From Desulfofustis limnaeus (lineage in GTDB: Bacteria > Desulfobacterota > Desulfobulbia > Desulfobulbales > Desulfocapsaceae), in NCBI RefSeq assembly GCF_023169885.1, contig NZ_AP025516.1:310001-374000 (forward strand): a stretch of DNA of 64,000 nucleotides, given 5' to 3'. Positions 33,588-42,514 of the stretch are shown here, piece after piece. A program made the translations under genes and the position numbers. The number at the start of each line of letters is the position of its first letter. The stretch's first letter is position 1. The notes beneath the pieces are model-generated. The model was not told the origin of the DNA. It did no database searches and was given only the letters and a program-made list of their open reading frames with translations.

Positions 33588-35000
33588 TCAGTTTCCCGTT
33601 TGCGCAACCGGCTTGATGTTCTGGTTCATCCGGAAAAAGTTGGTCGGATCGTATTTTGTTTTGACAGCGACCAGTTTCCGGTAGTTGTTGCCGTAGCTTG
33701 ATTGCCACAGGTGCTGCGGGTTTTCTCCGAACCCGGGGAAATTGACATATACGCCACCGTTCGAGTAGCGATTCATGGCCTCCCAGAACCCCCGAACCCA
33801 CGCGATATTTCGTTCCGACTCGGCAGGATCGCTCCACGCTCCGTCAATACTGAACATGAACTGCGCCTTCCGGTTCTGGTAAGCGGTGGCGCTCTCAGCA
33901 ACCCTGCTCACGGCGCCACCCAGATGCCGGATAATCACCAGCAAACGTGGGTTGGGGCGCCGCTTGACCCACGACATCATGGTGTCGACAGCCTCATTAC
34001 TCAACTGATCCAGATAGAGAGATTTCCAGTAATACAGATCTCCATCTTGCATGAACTCGTCGAAACCCTGCTGTGCCTCAAGATACGTGGTGGGCCCGCC
34101 CAGATCTAGGATCGGCTCACCCACGTCGCGCAGCGGCTGGAACAATGTCTCACCTTGTTCCACCGGACCGATAAACATCCCGTCCAGCAGGCACACCGGC
34201 GTACCATGCAATTCGGCTGGAATGTCGGGATGTTCCGGGATACCCCAGATGCCGAACGAGGTGGAGGCCTCCTCTGGGGCTGTTTCAGCGAAGCGGCGCC
34301 AGGTTTCAAGCACTGAGCGCGACTGGTCAAAGGGGTAGATCGGATTCAGGGTGACCACCTGCGGCCCCACCGGGTATAAGCGGAATTCAAAGACGGTTAC
34401 GATACCAAAATTTCCTCCGCCGCCACGTAGGGCCCAGAATAGATCGCTGTTTTCGCGCTCGCTCGCTCGCCGCCACTGACCATCGGCAGTAACGATTTCC
34501 ACCGCCAGGAGGTTATCGCAGGACAGGCCGTATTTACGCCGCATATAGCCGACGCCGCCACCCAACGTCAGCCCCGCCACACCAGTCAACGAGACCTCAC
34601 CTCCCGGAGTTGCCAGGCCGTGCGCCTGGGCCGCAGCGTCCACATCGGCCCACAGCGCGCCGGCCTGAACCCTGGCGATGCGTGCGCCAGGGTCGACCGT
34701 CACCGTGCGCATGGCCGACATATCGATCATCATGCCTTCGTCACAGACGGCATACCCGGCCACATGGTGGCCGCCGCCGCGGACCGAGACCAGCAGGTTG
34801 TTTTCCCGGGCGAAGCGTACGGAACGCACCACGTCATCTGCATTCGCACACCTGGCAATAAGGGCTGGCCTTCTGTCGATCAGGCCGTTCCACACTTTTC
34901 TGGCAGCATCGTAACCCTCGGCATCGGGGAGGACCAGCTGCCCTTCGAAACTGTCTGCATAGGTTCTGAACCTTTCGGTATCGATAGCTTTTGTCATCAT
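33588..35000 (-). CDS. FAD-linked oxidase with BBE domain
   Basis: The start at 34998-35000 follows AAGGAG, giving 470 aa. The N-terminal FAD_binding_4 domain has VSVRGGGHHVAGY, with the His that is covalently linked to FAD in relatives, and GVAGLTLGGGVGYM. The C-terminal BBE domain is visible as GGVYVNFPGFG and YDPTNFFRMNQNI. There is no second linking Cys of the bicovalent type. Such enzymes oxidise sugars or alcohols with oxygen. A sigma-54 promoter about 100 bases upstream and a sigma-54 activator gene next door suggest inducible expression. Confidence 0.85.
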   Translation of the reverse strand: MMTKAIDTERFRTYADSFEGQLVLPDAEGYDAARKVWNGLIDRRPALIARCANADDVVRSVRFARENNLLVSVRGGGHHVAGYAVCDEGMMIDMSAMRTVTVDPGARIARVQAGALWADVDAAAQAHGLATPGGEVSLTGVAGLTLGGGVGYMRRKYGLSCDNLLAVEIVTADGQWRRASERENSDLFWALRGGGGNFGIVTVFEFRLYPVGPQVVTLNPIYPFDQSRSVLETWRRFAETAPEEASTSFGIWGIPEHPDIPAELHGTPVCLLDGMFIGPVEQGETLFQPLRDVGEPILDLGGPTTYLEAQQGFDEFMQDGDLYYWKSLYLDQLSNEAVDTMMSWVKRRPNPRLLVIIRHLGGAVSRVAESATAYQNRKAQFMFSIDGAWSDPAESERNIAWVRGFWEAMNRYSNGGVYVNFPGFGENPQHLWQSSYGNNYRKLVAVKTKYDPTNFFRMNQNIKPVAQTGN

Positions 35001-35103
35001 GGCACATCTCCTTATGGATGGTTGGCGATGGTCATTATGGCCACCGTCCAGCAATGGACTCGGTGTCCCCCTGGATAGGTCTCACCGGGCTTATTCACCC
35101 ATA

Positions 35104-35119
35104 GGCAGAAAACGTGCCA
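35104..35119 (-). promoter_or_regulatory. Sigma-54 promoter of the FAD oxidase gene
   Basis: On the minus strand the sequence TGGCACGTTTTCTGCC fits the -24/-12 consensus TGGCACG-N4-TTGC, with one mismatch in the -12 part and the invariant GG and GC ten bases apart. It is about 104 bases upstream of the oxidase start. The neighbouring gene encodes a matching activator. Confidence 0.7.
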
Positions 35120-35210
35120 AAGATCAGATATTCAATGTATTCAAGGCTATTTCTTAGCGTTAGGCATTGTTGAAGCTTTTTCCTGTAGCGTCGGCCACAA
35201 ACGAATCAGC

Positions 35211-35259
35211 GAAATCTCGCAAAAAGCAGCGGCGACAACTCGCCAATCGGCGAGATTTC
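35211..35259. repeat. Inverted repeats, possible activator binding site
   Basis: GAAATCTCGC (35211-35220) and GCGAGATTTC (35250-35259) are perfect 10-bp arms. Inside lies a second repeat, CTCGCC-AATC-GGCGAG (35239-35254). They sit about 90-140 bases upstream of the sigma-54 promoter, the usual place for enhancer sites, and between the activator stop and the oxidase gene. A transcript hairpin ending the activator message is the alternative. Confidence 0.5.
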
Positions 35260-35294
35260 AAAAAAGCAATGGACCGGCAGCGGCAGGTTTGGCT

Positions 35295-37220
35295 TTACCT
35301 GGAACGCTTGATGCCAAGCGATTTGATACGTGAGTTCAGTGTCGAGGATGGCAGGCCAAGCAGACGGGCAGCTCCTTTCGGACCGGATACCCGCCAGTTG
35401 CTTGCTTCGAGAGCGTTGATGATGTTTTGTTTTTCATATGCCTTCATCTGAGCGGCGGCCAAGATTGGTCCCTCTGCGAACGCAGGTTGCATGGCAGGCA
35501 CAGCATCAGGATCGACATGCTTTTCCGGCAGGCATCTGGACAGGTCCAACCGGCCGTCTCTTGCGGTGATAACGGCGCGTTCGATGATGTTCTGCAGCTC
35601 CCGAACGTTGCCCGGCCAGGCGTAGGACTTCAGACGCCGCTCATCGATGGGACGCAACGGTTCGACATGACATCCCAACCGCCGGGAAAACCGGTCGACA
35701 AAAGCCGCGGCCAACAGAATCACGTCGTCACCACGTTCCCGTAACGGGGGCAGCTCGATCGGAAATACATTCAGACGATAATACAGGTCTTGACGAAACT
35801 GGCCGGCGGCGATTATTTGTTCCAGATCCTTATTGGTGGCAGCGATGATCCGCACATCTACCCGACGCGTTGTCGAACTGCCCACCGGCTCAAACTCCCC
35901 TTCCTGCAACACCCGCAACAGCTTTGGTTGTAATTCCAACGGTAACTCGGCAATTTCATCAAGAAAAAAGGTACCGCCATCGGCCAGCGCGAAGCGGCCT
36001 TCACGAGCCTGAGTAGCGCCGGTGAAGGCACCCTTGCAATGGCCAAACAGCTCGCTTTCCATCAGCCCCGCAGGAATGGCGGCGCAGTTGATTTTCATCA
36101 ACGGCCTTTCTTTTCTGCGACTTGCCGCATGCACCATGCGCGCGATCAATTCCTTGCCGGTACCGGTTTCCCCGCAGATGAGGACTGCGGCGTCGGTGCC
36201 GGCCACCTGCTGCACGTCTTTCAGTACGTTCACATACGGTTGGCTGGCTCCGATCATCTCATCGAAGCCGGAGATCTCTTTAAGTTCTTCCTTGAGTTGC
36301 TCGGTCTCGATACGCAGGGATTGAATCCTCGCCTCGGCGGCCAACCGTTCAGTAATGTTGCGCAGGATCAATATGATCGAGTGGTACAAAGGAGTGCTCA
36401 CCAGAGAGACGGTCGCCTCAGCCTTGAATTCGGAACCCTCCGTGGTGCGGACCAGCAGGTACTCCGGCACCCAGTATTTCTTTACCGGCTGGTTGCTAGA
36501 TGCCATCTGGTCTATCAGATCATGCAGGAGGACGCCACTGGGTGCCGACAAGAAATCGGTAAAAGTGTGTCCCCGGGCCTGGTCCGCTTCTATCTTCAGG
36601 ATATTGACGGCTTCATCATTGATCAGGCGGATGGAGAGTTGCTCGTCCAGTTCGATGATCGCATCCGGGGCCGTATCGAGCAACTGTCTCACGCGTTGTT
36701 CGCGCTCCCGCACCCGGTTTTCCGCCTGGATACGGCGTAGTTCAGCCCCGGCCCGGGCGGCAAAAATCCGCATGATGGCGAGCGTGGACTCCTGGTGGGG
36801 CATCGGTTTCCGGTCCATGACAGCCAAATGCCCCAGGACTTTGCCGGCGGCGTCACTGAACGGAATACCCAGGTAACTGACCATGCCCAGAGCGGTCAGA
36901 TCCGGATCATCCGGAAAAGTGCCAGCCACCTGATCGGCCACATGGAAGATCTGTCCCTTTCTGATGACGACTTCACACGGCGTTCCGGTGACGGAAGCTT
37001 CCACATCTTCCTGCAGGCGGCCGTCCAGATAAAAGGCGAGCGCTCTCAGTTTTTGAAATGCGTCGGCATACTCGGTTACCCAGACGGCCGGTACCTGGAG
37101 CGCCTCGGCCAGATTGACCACCAAGGCCGAAAAAAACGCCTCACCGGTTTCAGGACCGGTCCCCTCGAGGATCTTGCGCAACACCGTGTCCAACCTGCGC
37201 TGGCCGACCAGGTTTTTCAT
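35295..37220 (-). CDS. Sigma-54-dependent transcriptional activator (GAF-PAS-AAA-Fis)
   Basis: The 641-aa regulator has a GAF domain (residues about 20-170), a PAS domain (residues about 180-300, LLDTAPDAIIELDEQLSIRLIND), and a central AAA+ domain with Walker A GETGTGKE, the sigma-54 contact loop GAFTGA, and Walker B GGTFFLDEIAELP. It ends in a Fis-type HTH (AARLLGLPSSTLNSRIKSLGI). It should sense a small ligand and remodel sigma-54 holoenzyme. The promoter at 35104-35119 is its obvious target. Confidence 0.9.
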   Translation of the reverse strand: MKNLVGQRRLDTVLRKILEGTGPETGEAFFSALVVNLAEALQVPAVWVTEYADAFQKLRALAFYLDGRLQEDVEASVTGTPCEVVIRKGQIFHVADQVAGTFPDDPDLTALGMVSYLGIPFSDAAGKVLGHLAVMDRKPMPHQESTLAIMRIFAARAGAELRRIQAENRVREREQRVRQLLDTAPDAIIELDEQLSIRLINDEAVNILKIEADQARGHTFTDFLSAPSGVLLHDLIDQMASSNQPVKKYWVPEYLLVRTTEGSEFKAEATVSLVSTPLYHSIILILRNITERLAAEARIQSLRIETEQLKEELKEISGFDEMIGASQPYVNVLKDVQQVAGTDAAVLICGETGTGKELIARMVHAASRRKERPLMKINCAAIPAGLMESELFGHCKGAFTGATQAREGRFALADGGTFFLDEIAELPLELQPKLLRVLQEGEFEPVGSSTTRRVDVRIIAATNKDLEQIIAAGQFRQDLYYRLNVFPIELPPLRERGDDVILLAAAFVDRFSRRLGCHVEPLRPIDERRLKSYAWPGNVRELQNIIERAVITARDGRLDLSRCLPEKHVDPDAVPAMQPAFAEGPILAAAQMKAYEKQNIINALEASNWRVSGPKGAARLLGLPSSTLNSRIKSLGIKRSR

Positions 37221-37542
37221 AGGTACCTTCTCCTGCCATGCGTCCCTTCATTTCTTATAGCTTTAACTCCTTTCAGAGAGGCGTCAACAATCTGCGGACA
37301 ACAAGAGAGTCTTTTTTCACCATTTGTCTTGATTGCAGCCCTCTCGCATCGTATCGCACCAAGGATGGCACTCTAACCGCATGCAGCCCCCCTGGAGAAG
37401 ACCTTGCCCACGAAAAGCCACCTCCACCCGATCGACCATTTGACAGTCGCGGCAAGGACGTTACAGGTATAGTAAGGAGCAGCGGCTGCCTATGGGCAGC
37501 CCTGGTTCACCAAAGAGGCTCTTAGGCACGAATACGATCACG
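37221..37542. other. Divergent intergenic region
   Basis: This separates the sigma-54 activator (minus) from the glycosidase gene (plus). No convincing gene is present. AAGGAG at 37475-37480 could serve an alternative glycosidase start at 37492. Confidence 0.4.
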
Positions 37543-39804
37543 ATGCTTAAACGACTTTTTCCCTGGAAATTCCTGTTGGGTCTGGCAGCCAAACGCTACG
37601 ACATTATCGACCCGATTTCGGTGGCCGCCCGAATCCGCAGTTTCGCCCAACCCTCGGAAGTTCAAGAACCGATCGAGTTGCTTCGGGCCGGAATCATCTT
37701 TCACGCCCGCGGCCTGATCAACACCAAAGCCATCCAACACAATCTCGACTGGATCTGGCCCTACTGGGTCGAGCGTCAGTTCAACCCGCAGGACCACTCT
37801 TTCATTCCACGGGCCTTTTCCTTTTCGCACATCAACCTGACCCATCGCAATTGGACGGCGCTGGGACTGCCAGACTTGCCGCTATTCCCGATTGTCGATC
37901 CCCGGGGCCTGATAACCCCGTTGCCGGACGGCTGGTCTATAGACTGCTGGTTCATCGATGACGAGGGTAACGCCCTGTGTCCGTCCAAACTGACAGAGGT
38001 CGAGCAGCGACTGCAGGACGACCGGCTGCGCCGGGTGATCACCACCAGCAGGAATAACACCGCAGTGCTGGAAGTCGAAGCCGCAGTCGACGATCTCGGC
38101 TTTGGCCCGCACCTTCAGGTGAAGGCTCGAGCCGACAGCGTCACCGGGGGGTGGCTGGTTTTCTCCCTGCGTCCCTGCAACCCGGAAGGTGTCCAGTTCA
38201 TCGAAAAAGCCCAATTACTGGAAAACGAACCGGGCTGGCTCGTTAATGGTGAAACCGTCGTATCGCTCGATCAAGAGCCTGATCGGACGCTTTTTTCCAA
38301 CTATCGGCAGGGCGATGTCTTTTATCTGCTGGACCGGAAATCCACCCACCCTCCGCAAAAATCGCAGACCTGTCGCATCGGCATGGTAACCGCAGCGGCA
38401 CTGCATCGGGTAGAGGCCGTCGAAGCCGAGCGGGAATTCGGCTATCGTGTCACTCTACCGGCCCCGGAAAATATCGAAGGAAACCGTACCAGCCGCAGCT
38501 GGCCGGAGGCAGAACAGGGAGCAACCGAACTGCAGGTTCCCGACGAACACGTCCGATTCCTCCATGACAGTGCAATCCGAACCCTGCTGCACCTCAGTGG
38601 TGGCGAAATCGTTCCCGGCCCTTACACCTACAATCGCTTCTGGTTCCGCGACGCCTGCCTCATGCTCAATGCCTTGCTCGCCTCAGGTTTTCCGGATCGC
38701 TGCCGCCAGCAGCTGGCGACCTTCCCAAAGCGACAGGCGCACAACGGCTATTTTCACTCCCAGGACGGCGAGTGGGACGCCAACGGCCAAGTCCTGTGGA
38801 TCATGAACCGCTACCGGCTGCTGGCGGGCTCCCCCGTACCAACCGCATGGCTGACATCGATCGCCAAGGGTGCCGAGTGGATCGTCCGCAAACGGGTCCT
38901 GGACCCTGCCGATCCGAAGCTGCGGGGACTGCTGCCTCCCGGCTTCAGCGCCGAACATTTCGGGCCCAACGACAACTACTACTGGGACGATTTCTGGGCT
39001 GTCGCCGGTCTTCACGCCGCCGCCGACATGCTGGAAGCACAGAATCACGGACACGCCTACACGATCTACCGGGAAACGGCGAAATCAATGCTGCAGGACA
39101 TCCTCAACAGTCTCGCCCTGATCGAACGGGAGAAAGGCAGCCCGGCCATGCCGACCTCGCCGAATCGGCGTCTCGATTCCGGCGCCATCGGTTCCCTGGC
39201 CGCCGATTACCCTCTGCAGCTGCTGCCTCCGGGAGATCGGAGAACCATGGCCACGGCCGGCTACCTGTTCAACAACTGCCTGCAAAAAGGGTGTTTCTTT
39301 CAGGATATGATCCACTCCGGGATCAACGTCTACATGACGTTGGCCCTGGCGCAAACCTATCTTCGAGCCCGCGATCCGCGCTTTGAGGCACTGGCCCGGG
39401 CGGCGGCGGCCTTCGCCTCTCCAACCGGCCAATGGCCTGAAGCCATCCACCCGCTCACCGGCGGCGGTTGCATGGGCGACGGCCAACACGGCTGGGCGGC
39501 GGCCGAGTGGCTGATGATGATCCGCAACCGATTTGTCCTTGAGGAAAGGGATCGACTGGTAATCGGCAGAGGCATCTCGCCGACCTGGATTGCCAGGCGC
39601 AAACGTCTCAGCTATGGACCGACCCCCACCCCCTACGGACCGGTCAGGGTCGTGGTAGATTGCCGCACCGGCGACCCGGAAGTTGTGCTCGAAACCGCAT
39701 GGCGTGGCCCTGGCCCCGAGAACATCAGTGCAGAGGTGCCGGGCTATCGCGATTGTCGGCTGTCAGGCCCGCATTATCGCTGCACGTTGGAGAAGACCGA
39801 ATAA
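37543..39804 (+). CDS. Six-hairpin (alpha/alpha-6) glycoside hydrolase, glucosidase-like
   Basis: From the ATG at 37543 (MLKRLFPWKFLLGLAAK) the product is 753 aa; an in-frame ATG at 37492 would add 17 residues. The N-terminal 330 residues form a beta-rich domain (RDPFS-like SFIPRAFSFSHINLTHRNWTALGLP). The C-terminal half is a six-hairpin glycosidase: PGPYTYNRFWFRDACLMLNALL, YYWDDFWAVAGLHAAADML, and GGGCMGDGQHGWAAAEWLMMIRNRF. Acidic residues in FRDA, DDFW and GDGQHGWA fit a GH15/GH63-type catalytic site. It lacks a signal peptide, so it is probably cytoplasmic and acts on glucans or trehalose-like sugars. Confidence 0.7.
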   Translation: MLKRLFPWKFLLGLAAKRYDIIDPISVAARIRSFAQPSEVQEPIELLRAGIIFHARGLINTKAIQHNLDWIWPYWVERQFNPQDHSFIPRAFSFSHINLTHRNWTALGLPDLPLFPIVDPRGLITPLPDGWSIDCWFIDDEGNALCPSKLTEVEQRLQDDRLRRVITTSRNNTAVLEVEAAVDDLGFGPHLQVKARADSVTGGWLVFSLRPCNPEGVQFIEKAQLLENEPGWLVNGETVVSLDQEPDRTLFSNYRQGDVFYLLDRKSTHPPQKSQTCRIGMVTAAALHRVEAVEAEREFGYRVTLPAPENIEGNRTSRSWPEAEQGATELQVPDEHVRFLHDSAIRTLLHLSGGEIVPGPYTYNRFWFRDACLMLNALLASGFPDRCRQQLATFPKRQAHNGYFHSQDGEWDANGQVLWIMNRYRLLAGSPVPTAWLTSIAKGAEWIVRKRVLDPADPKLRGLLPPGFSAEHFGPNDNYYWDDFWAVAGLHAAADMLEAQNHGHAYTIYRETAKSMLQDILNSLALIEREKGSPAMPTSPNRRLDSGAIGSLAADYPLQLLPPGDRRTMATAGYLFNNCLQKGCFFQDMIHSGINVYMTLALAQTYLRARDPRFEALARAAAAFASPTGQWPEAIHPLTGGGCMGDGQHGWAAAEWLMMIRNRFVLEERDRLVIGRGISPTWIARRKRLSYGPTPTPYGPVRVVVDCRTGDPEVVLETAWRGPGPENISAEVPGYRDCRLSGPHYRCTLEKTE

Positions 39805-40161
39805 GAACAAACATAAGTACCAACACCTCTCTGCCACCAGCCGCCAACGCTCGGGCGACGATCGAGCACCGGCGGGAGAAGGCAGTGAAACCAGCCAGTA
39901 ATTCTCAGGTTTCCCTCAAGACGATCACCTCCTCCCGCAAAGATTCAGGCCACGGGTCATGCCGGAACAGGAACAATCTGTTGCCAAGTGAGCATTACCG
40001 GTTCCGCCGAAAATGATCTATTATCGTCTTTAAGAGAATCGATTCTGACCTATGCTTCAGGCTGAGACAGATTTTCTCGACCCGACACAACCGGGAAAAA
40101 AGATGCCGGCCAGATTGGCGGCATTAAAAATACGACAACATTTAATTCAGGGAAAACAACC
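39805..40161. other. Gap without an assigned gene
   Basis: No frame with a plausible start and protein-like composition is seen. The region probably contains the promoter of the 64-aa gene that follows (AT-rich at 40010-40040). Confidence 0.3.
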
Positions 40162-40356
40162 ATGCTCTCACTGCAACAACAGTACAACCTTGTACCGGGC
40201 AATTACGCAAAAGAAATGGCTTCCGTTACCGTATTGCCGCATCTCAAAAGTATCGCCATGGAACTCGCCACCTACTCATGGAGAGGGATATCCGCCCTGC
40301 ATCAGAGTGGACGACGACTCCTCCGAAAAGAAACCGGCTTACCAGTGAAAAACTAA
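40162..40356 (+). CDS. Small hypothetical protein (64 aa)
   Basis: The ATG at 40162 is preceded by CAGGGAAAA. The product, MLSLQQQYNLVPGNYAKEMA..., is polar and helical with a basic C-terminus (SGRRLLRKETGLPVKN). A strong terminator 55 bases downstream supports a separate transcript. No family recognised. Confidence 0.5.
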   Translation: MLSLQQQYNLVPGNYAKEMASVTVLPHLKSIAMELATYSWRGISALHQSGRRLLRKETGLPVKN

Positions 40357-40411
40357 GGAACACGATCCAATCAGGGCCAGTCGGTCTTTCAAGAGTACGA
40401 CACGACGTTTC

Positions 40412-40449
40412 GAACGGCCACCTCCGCTGGGGGTGGCCGTTCTGTTTTG
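40412..40449 (+). terminator. Rho-independent terminator
   Basis: GAACGGCCACC pairs perfectly with GGTGGCCGTTC around a short GC-rich loop and is followed by TGTTTTG. It ends the transcript of the 64-aa gene. Confidence 0.85.
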
Positions 40450-40488
40450 ATGCTGTCTCGAACGCCGTTCTGCACCTGTTCCGACAGC

Positions 40489-41397
40489 TCAAAGCGCATT
40501 ACCCTCGTCGAGATACTGCAGGAACCGCTCCACCGTCGGCGCGGCGCCTTGCCCTTCCGGGTAGGCGCAGACCAGGTGGCGGGACGCCCAGGTATCTGCC
40601 AACCGAAGCATTTTAAGGTTCTCGTTGGTCACATGGGGCTGGAGGTCTCGCTCTCCGATTATTCCGAGACCCAGGTCGGCTTCAACGCATCGTATCAGGG
40701 AGGTTATCCGCTGTACCATGACCGTTGGTTTTGTGGGCATCCGGTGCCGTTTTCTGGCCTCAGAGACCAACTCATCCAGGACTCCTCCTTCATGGAAAGA
40801 GACGTTCTCGTAGGTAAGGGTATCGGCAAAGAACACGGAGTCCGCATCGCGGTACTCAAGAAACAGCGGATGGTCTTTATGCCCCACCACCCATACCTGA
40901 TCCGATTTGAAAGGCTTGAGCTCAAATCCCGTCGTATCGACCGAGTCATAGATGATGGCCAGATCCAGGACATCTTCGCGCAAAAATCTCACGCCCTGCC
41001 GGGAGAATATTTCCCGCACCGTCACATGAACCTCTGGGTTGTCCTTCTTGAACTGAGCAATGATAAACGGCAAGATACCGGCCATGGCCCGGGGAATGGC
41101 GGCAAGCCGCAACTCACCCGCCTTGCCTTCGGCAAAACGCTTCAGATCCGCCCGTACCTCGGCATATTTGTGCAACAGCTGCTCGCAATGCCGCGCAAAC
41201 GTTTTTCCGGCAGGCGTCAGGTTGACCCCCGATGGGGTTCTTGAAATCAGCACGATACCAAGTTCACGCTCCAGGTCACTGATTCGCCGCGATGCAGCTG
41301 ATGCTGCGATGTGTTCATTCCGGGCAGCCGCGCCGATGCTGCCCAGGCGGGCAACCGCCAGAAATACGCGCAGGGTGACGTTGTCAAAACTTTCCAT
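40489..41397 (-). CDS. LysR-family transcriptional regulator
   Basis: The 302-aa protein has the N-terminal winged HTH (LRVFLAVARLGSIGAAARNEHIAASAASRRISDLERELGI) and an effector-binding domain of the PBP2 fold (AGELRLAAIPRAMAGILPFIIAQFKKDNP). The length is standard. No adjacent divergent gene identifies its target; the next gene upstream is the convergent-free Wadjet operon end. Confidence 0.9.
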   Translation of the reverse strand: MESFDNVTLRVFLAVARLGSIGAAARNEHIAASAASRRISDLERELGIVLISRTPSGVNLTPAGKTFARHCEQLLHKYAEVRADLKRFAEGKAGELRLAAIPRAMAGILPFIIAQFKKDNPEVHVTVREIFSRQGVRFLREDVLDLAIIYDSVDTTGFELKPFKSDQVWVVGHKDHPLFLEYRDADSVFFADTLTYENVSFHEGGVLDELVSEARKRHRMPTKPTVMVQRITSLIRCVEADLGLGIIGERDLQPHVTNENLKMLRLADTWASRHLVCAYPEGQGAAPTVERFLQYLDEGNAL

Positions 41398-41668
41398 GAG
41401 AGACCAGGCCTCACGTCAAAACTCAAATATCTTTATATTTCAAAATCTTAAATAAGACACATCCGATACAAAAAATCGTCTGTACCCTCTTTTGTACCCG
41501 CAATTTTTCCGAGTAGCACCTTCGAGCACAAATTTTACCAAACGAGAGATGAACACTTTTCATTTCATCACTATCATCTTCTCGCTCCTGCCTTTACGGT
41601 ACCAGTGCTTGCCTCTCTTGATTCTGCACCACTGAAAAAGGGTTTGAGTCCGTTCGGTTGCAAACGAT

Positions 41669-42514
41669 TCAGACGGCCAATAGCACTTCCTGCTCTAAGC
41701 CGACACCATATCGATCCATCAACTGCACGACTCGCCGAACTTCCTTATCTTCAACCTTCCTGAGTCGGGCCAAAACCGCAGCATTGCTGCCCAGCAGTTC
41801 ACGTTTGCCGTATCGCGTAAAGAGATCTTCCAGATCAGGTGGCAGGAAAAGATTCGATCTGTTCGGGCAGGCAGCCTTCAAGCGAAGATACTCATCCATT
41901 CCGACCGGATCATAATCCCCGCAATGGAGAAGCCGTGCTTCTGACATGGCCGGAGAGGCAAGCCATTCAAGAATCCTGCCGCTCAGCCGACCTTGCGCAT
42001 ACAACGCGAGCTGAGCACCTGTTTCGAGCCTTTCGAAATTCCAGAAAACCTCGAGATTCTCGACCACGGCCAGGACGCCGGTATAGCCCCATTGTCGTTC
42101 ATCGAGGCGCAAGGAGGCGACCCCCGCCAGTTCGGTCCAATACGCGACAGGGAGCACCGCTTCGCCGTTACGAAGCGTGCAATCACCAACTCCCCGTAGC
42201 AAAATCAAGGGTGGTCCGACTATGGTGCGAGCCTTTTTCGAGTCCCTCAGTTCGGCAACAGCCCTGCTCCGCGGTGCAAGCTGTCCGGTTATTCCCTCCA
42301 GACCGGAAGGATAGAGTCGCTGCACAAAGGTGTCCAGCGCCGCATGATTTTTGACTACCACCCTTCGCCCGGCCCCGCTTCGCACCTCCTCCAGCACGCC
42401 GGTTTCAAAAAGCGATTGCAGACTGGCGCGATCACGAGCCGACAAACTGCTCGAGGCGAGGCCGTCCTGTGCATACAGGAGCGCAATCTTTCCAGCCAGG
42501 GCATCAACCGCCAT
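41669..42514 (-). CDS. jetD: Wadjet JetD, TOPRIM nuclease subunit
   Basis: The start at the ATG at 42512-42514 (MAVDALAGKIALLYAQ) overlaps the end of jetC by 11 bases and gives 281 aa. The C-terminal TOPRIM domain is clear: conserved Glu in LAVVENLEVFWNFE, and the DxD motif in LLHCGDYDPVGMDEYLRL. JetD cleaves plasmid DNA reeled in by the JetABC loop-extruding condensin. It is shorter than the type I JetD of about 380-400 aa, so this may be a type II or III Wadjet. The N-terminal part holds a winged-helix-like segment. Confidence 0.85.
   Translation of the reverse strand: MAVDALAGKIALLYAQDGLASSSLSARDRASLQSLFETGVLEEVRSGAGRRVVVKNHAALDTFVQRLYPSGLEGITGQLAPRSRAVAELRDSKKARTIVGPPLILLRGVGDCTLRNGEAVLPVAYWTELAGVASLRLDERQWGYTGVLAVVENLEVFWNFERLETGAQLALYAQGRLSGRILEWLASPAMSEARLLHCGDYDPVGMDEYLRLKAACPNRSNLFLPPDLEDLFTRYGKRELLGSNAAVLARLRKVEDKEVRRVVQLMDRYGVGLEQEVLLAV

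Noticed and set aside
35167-35451. 94-aa plus-strand frame between the oxidase and activator genes
   Set aside because: It overlaps the activator gene antisense and the inverted repeats; no supporting start signal.
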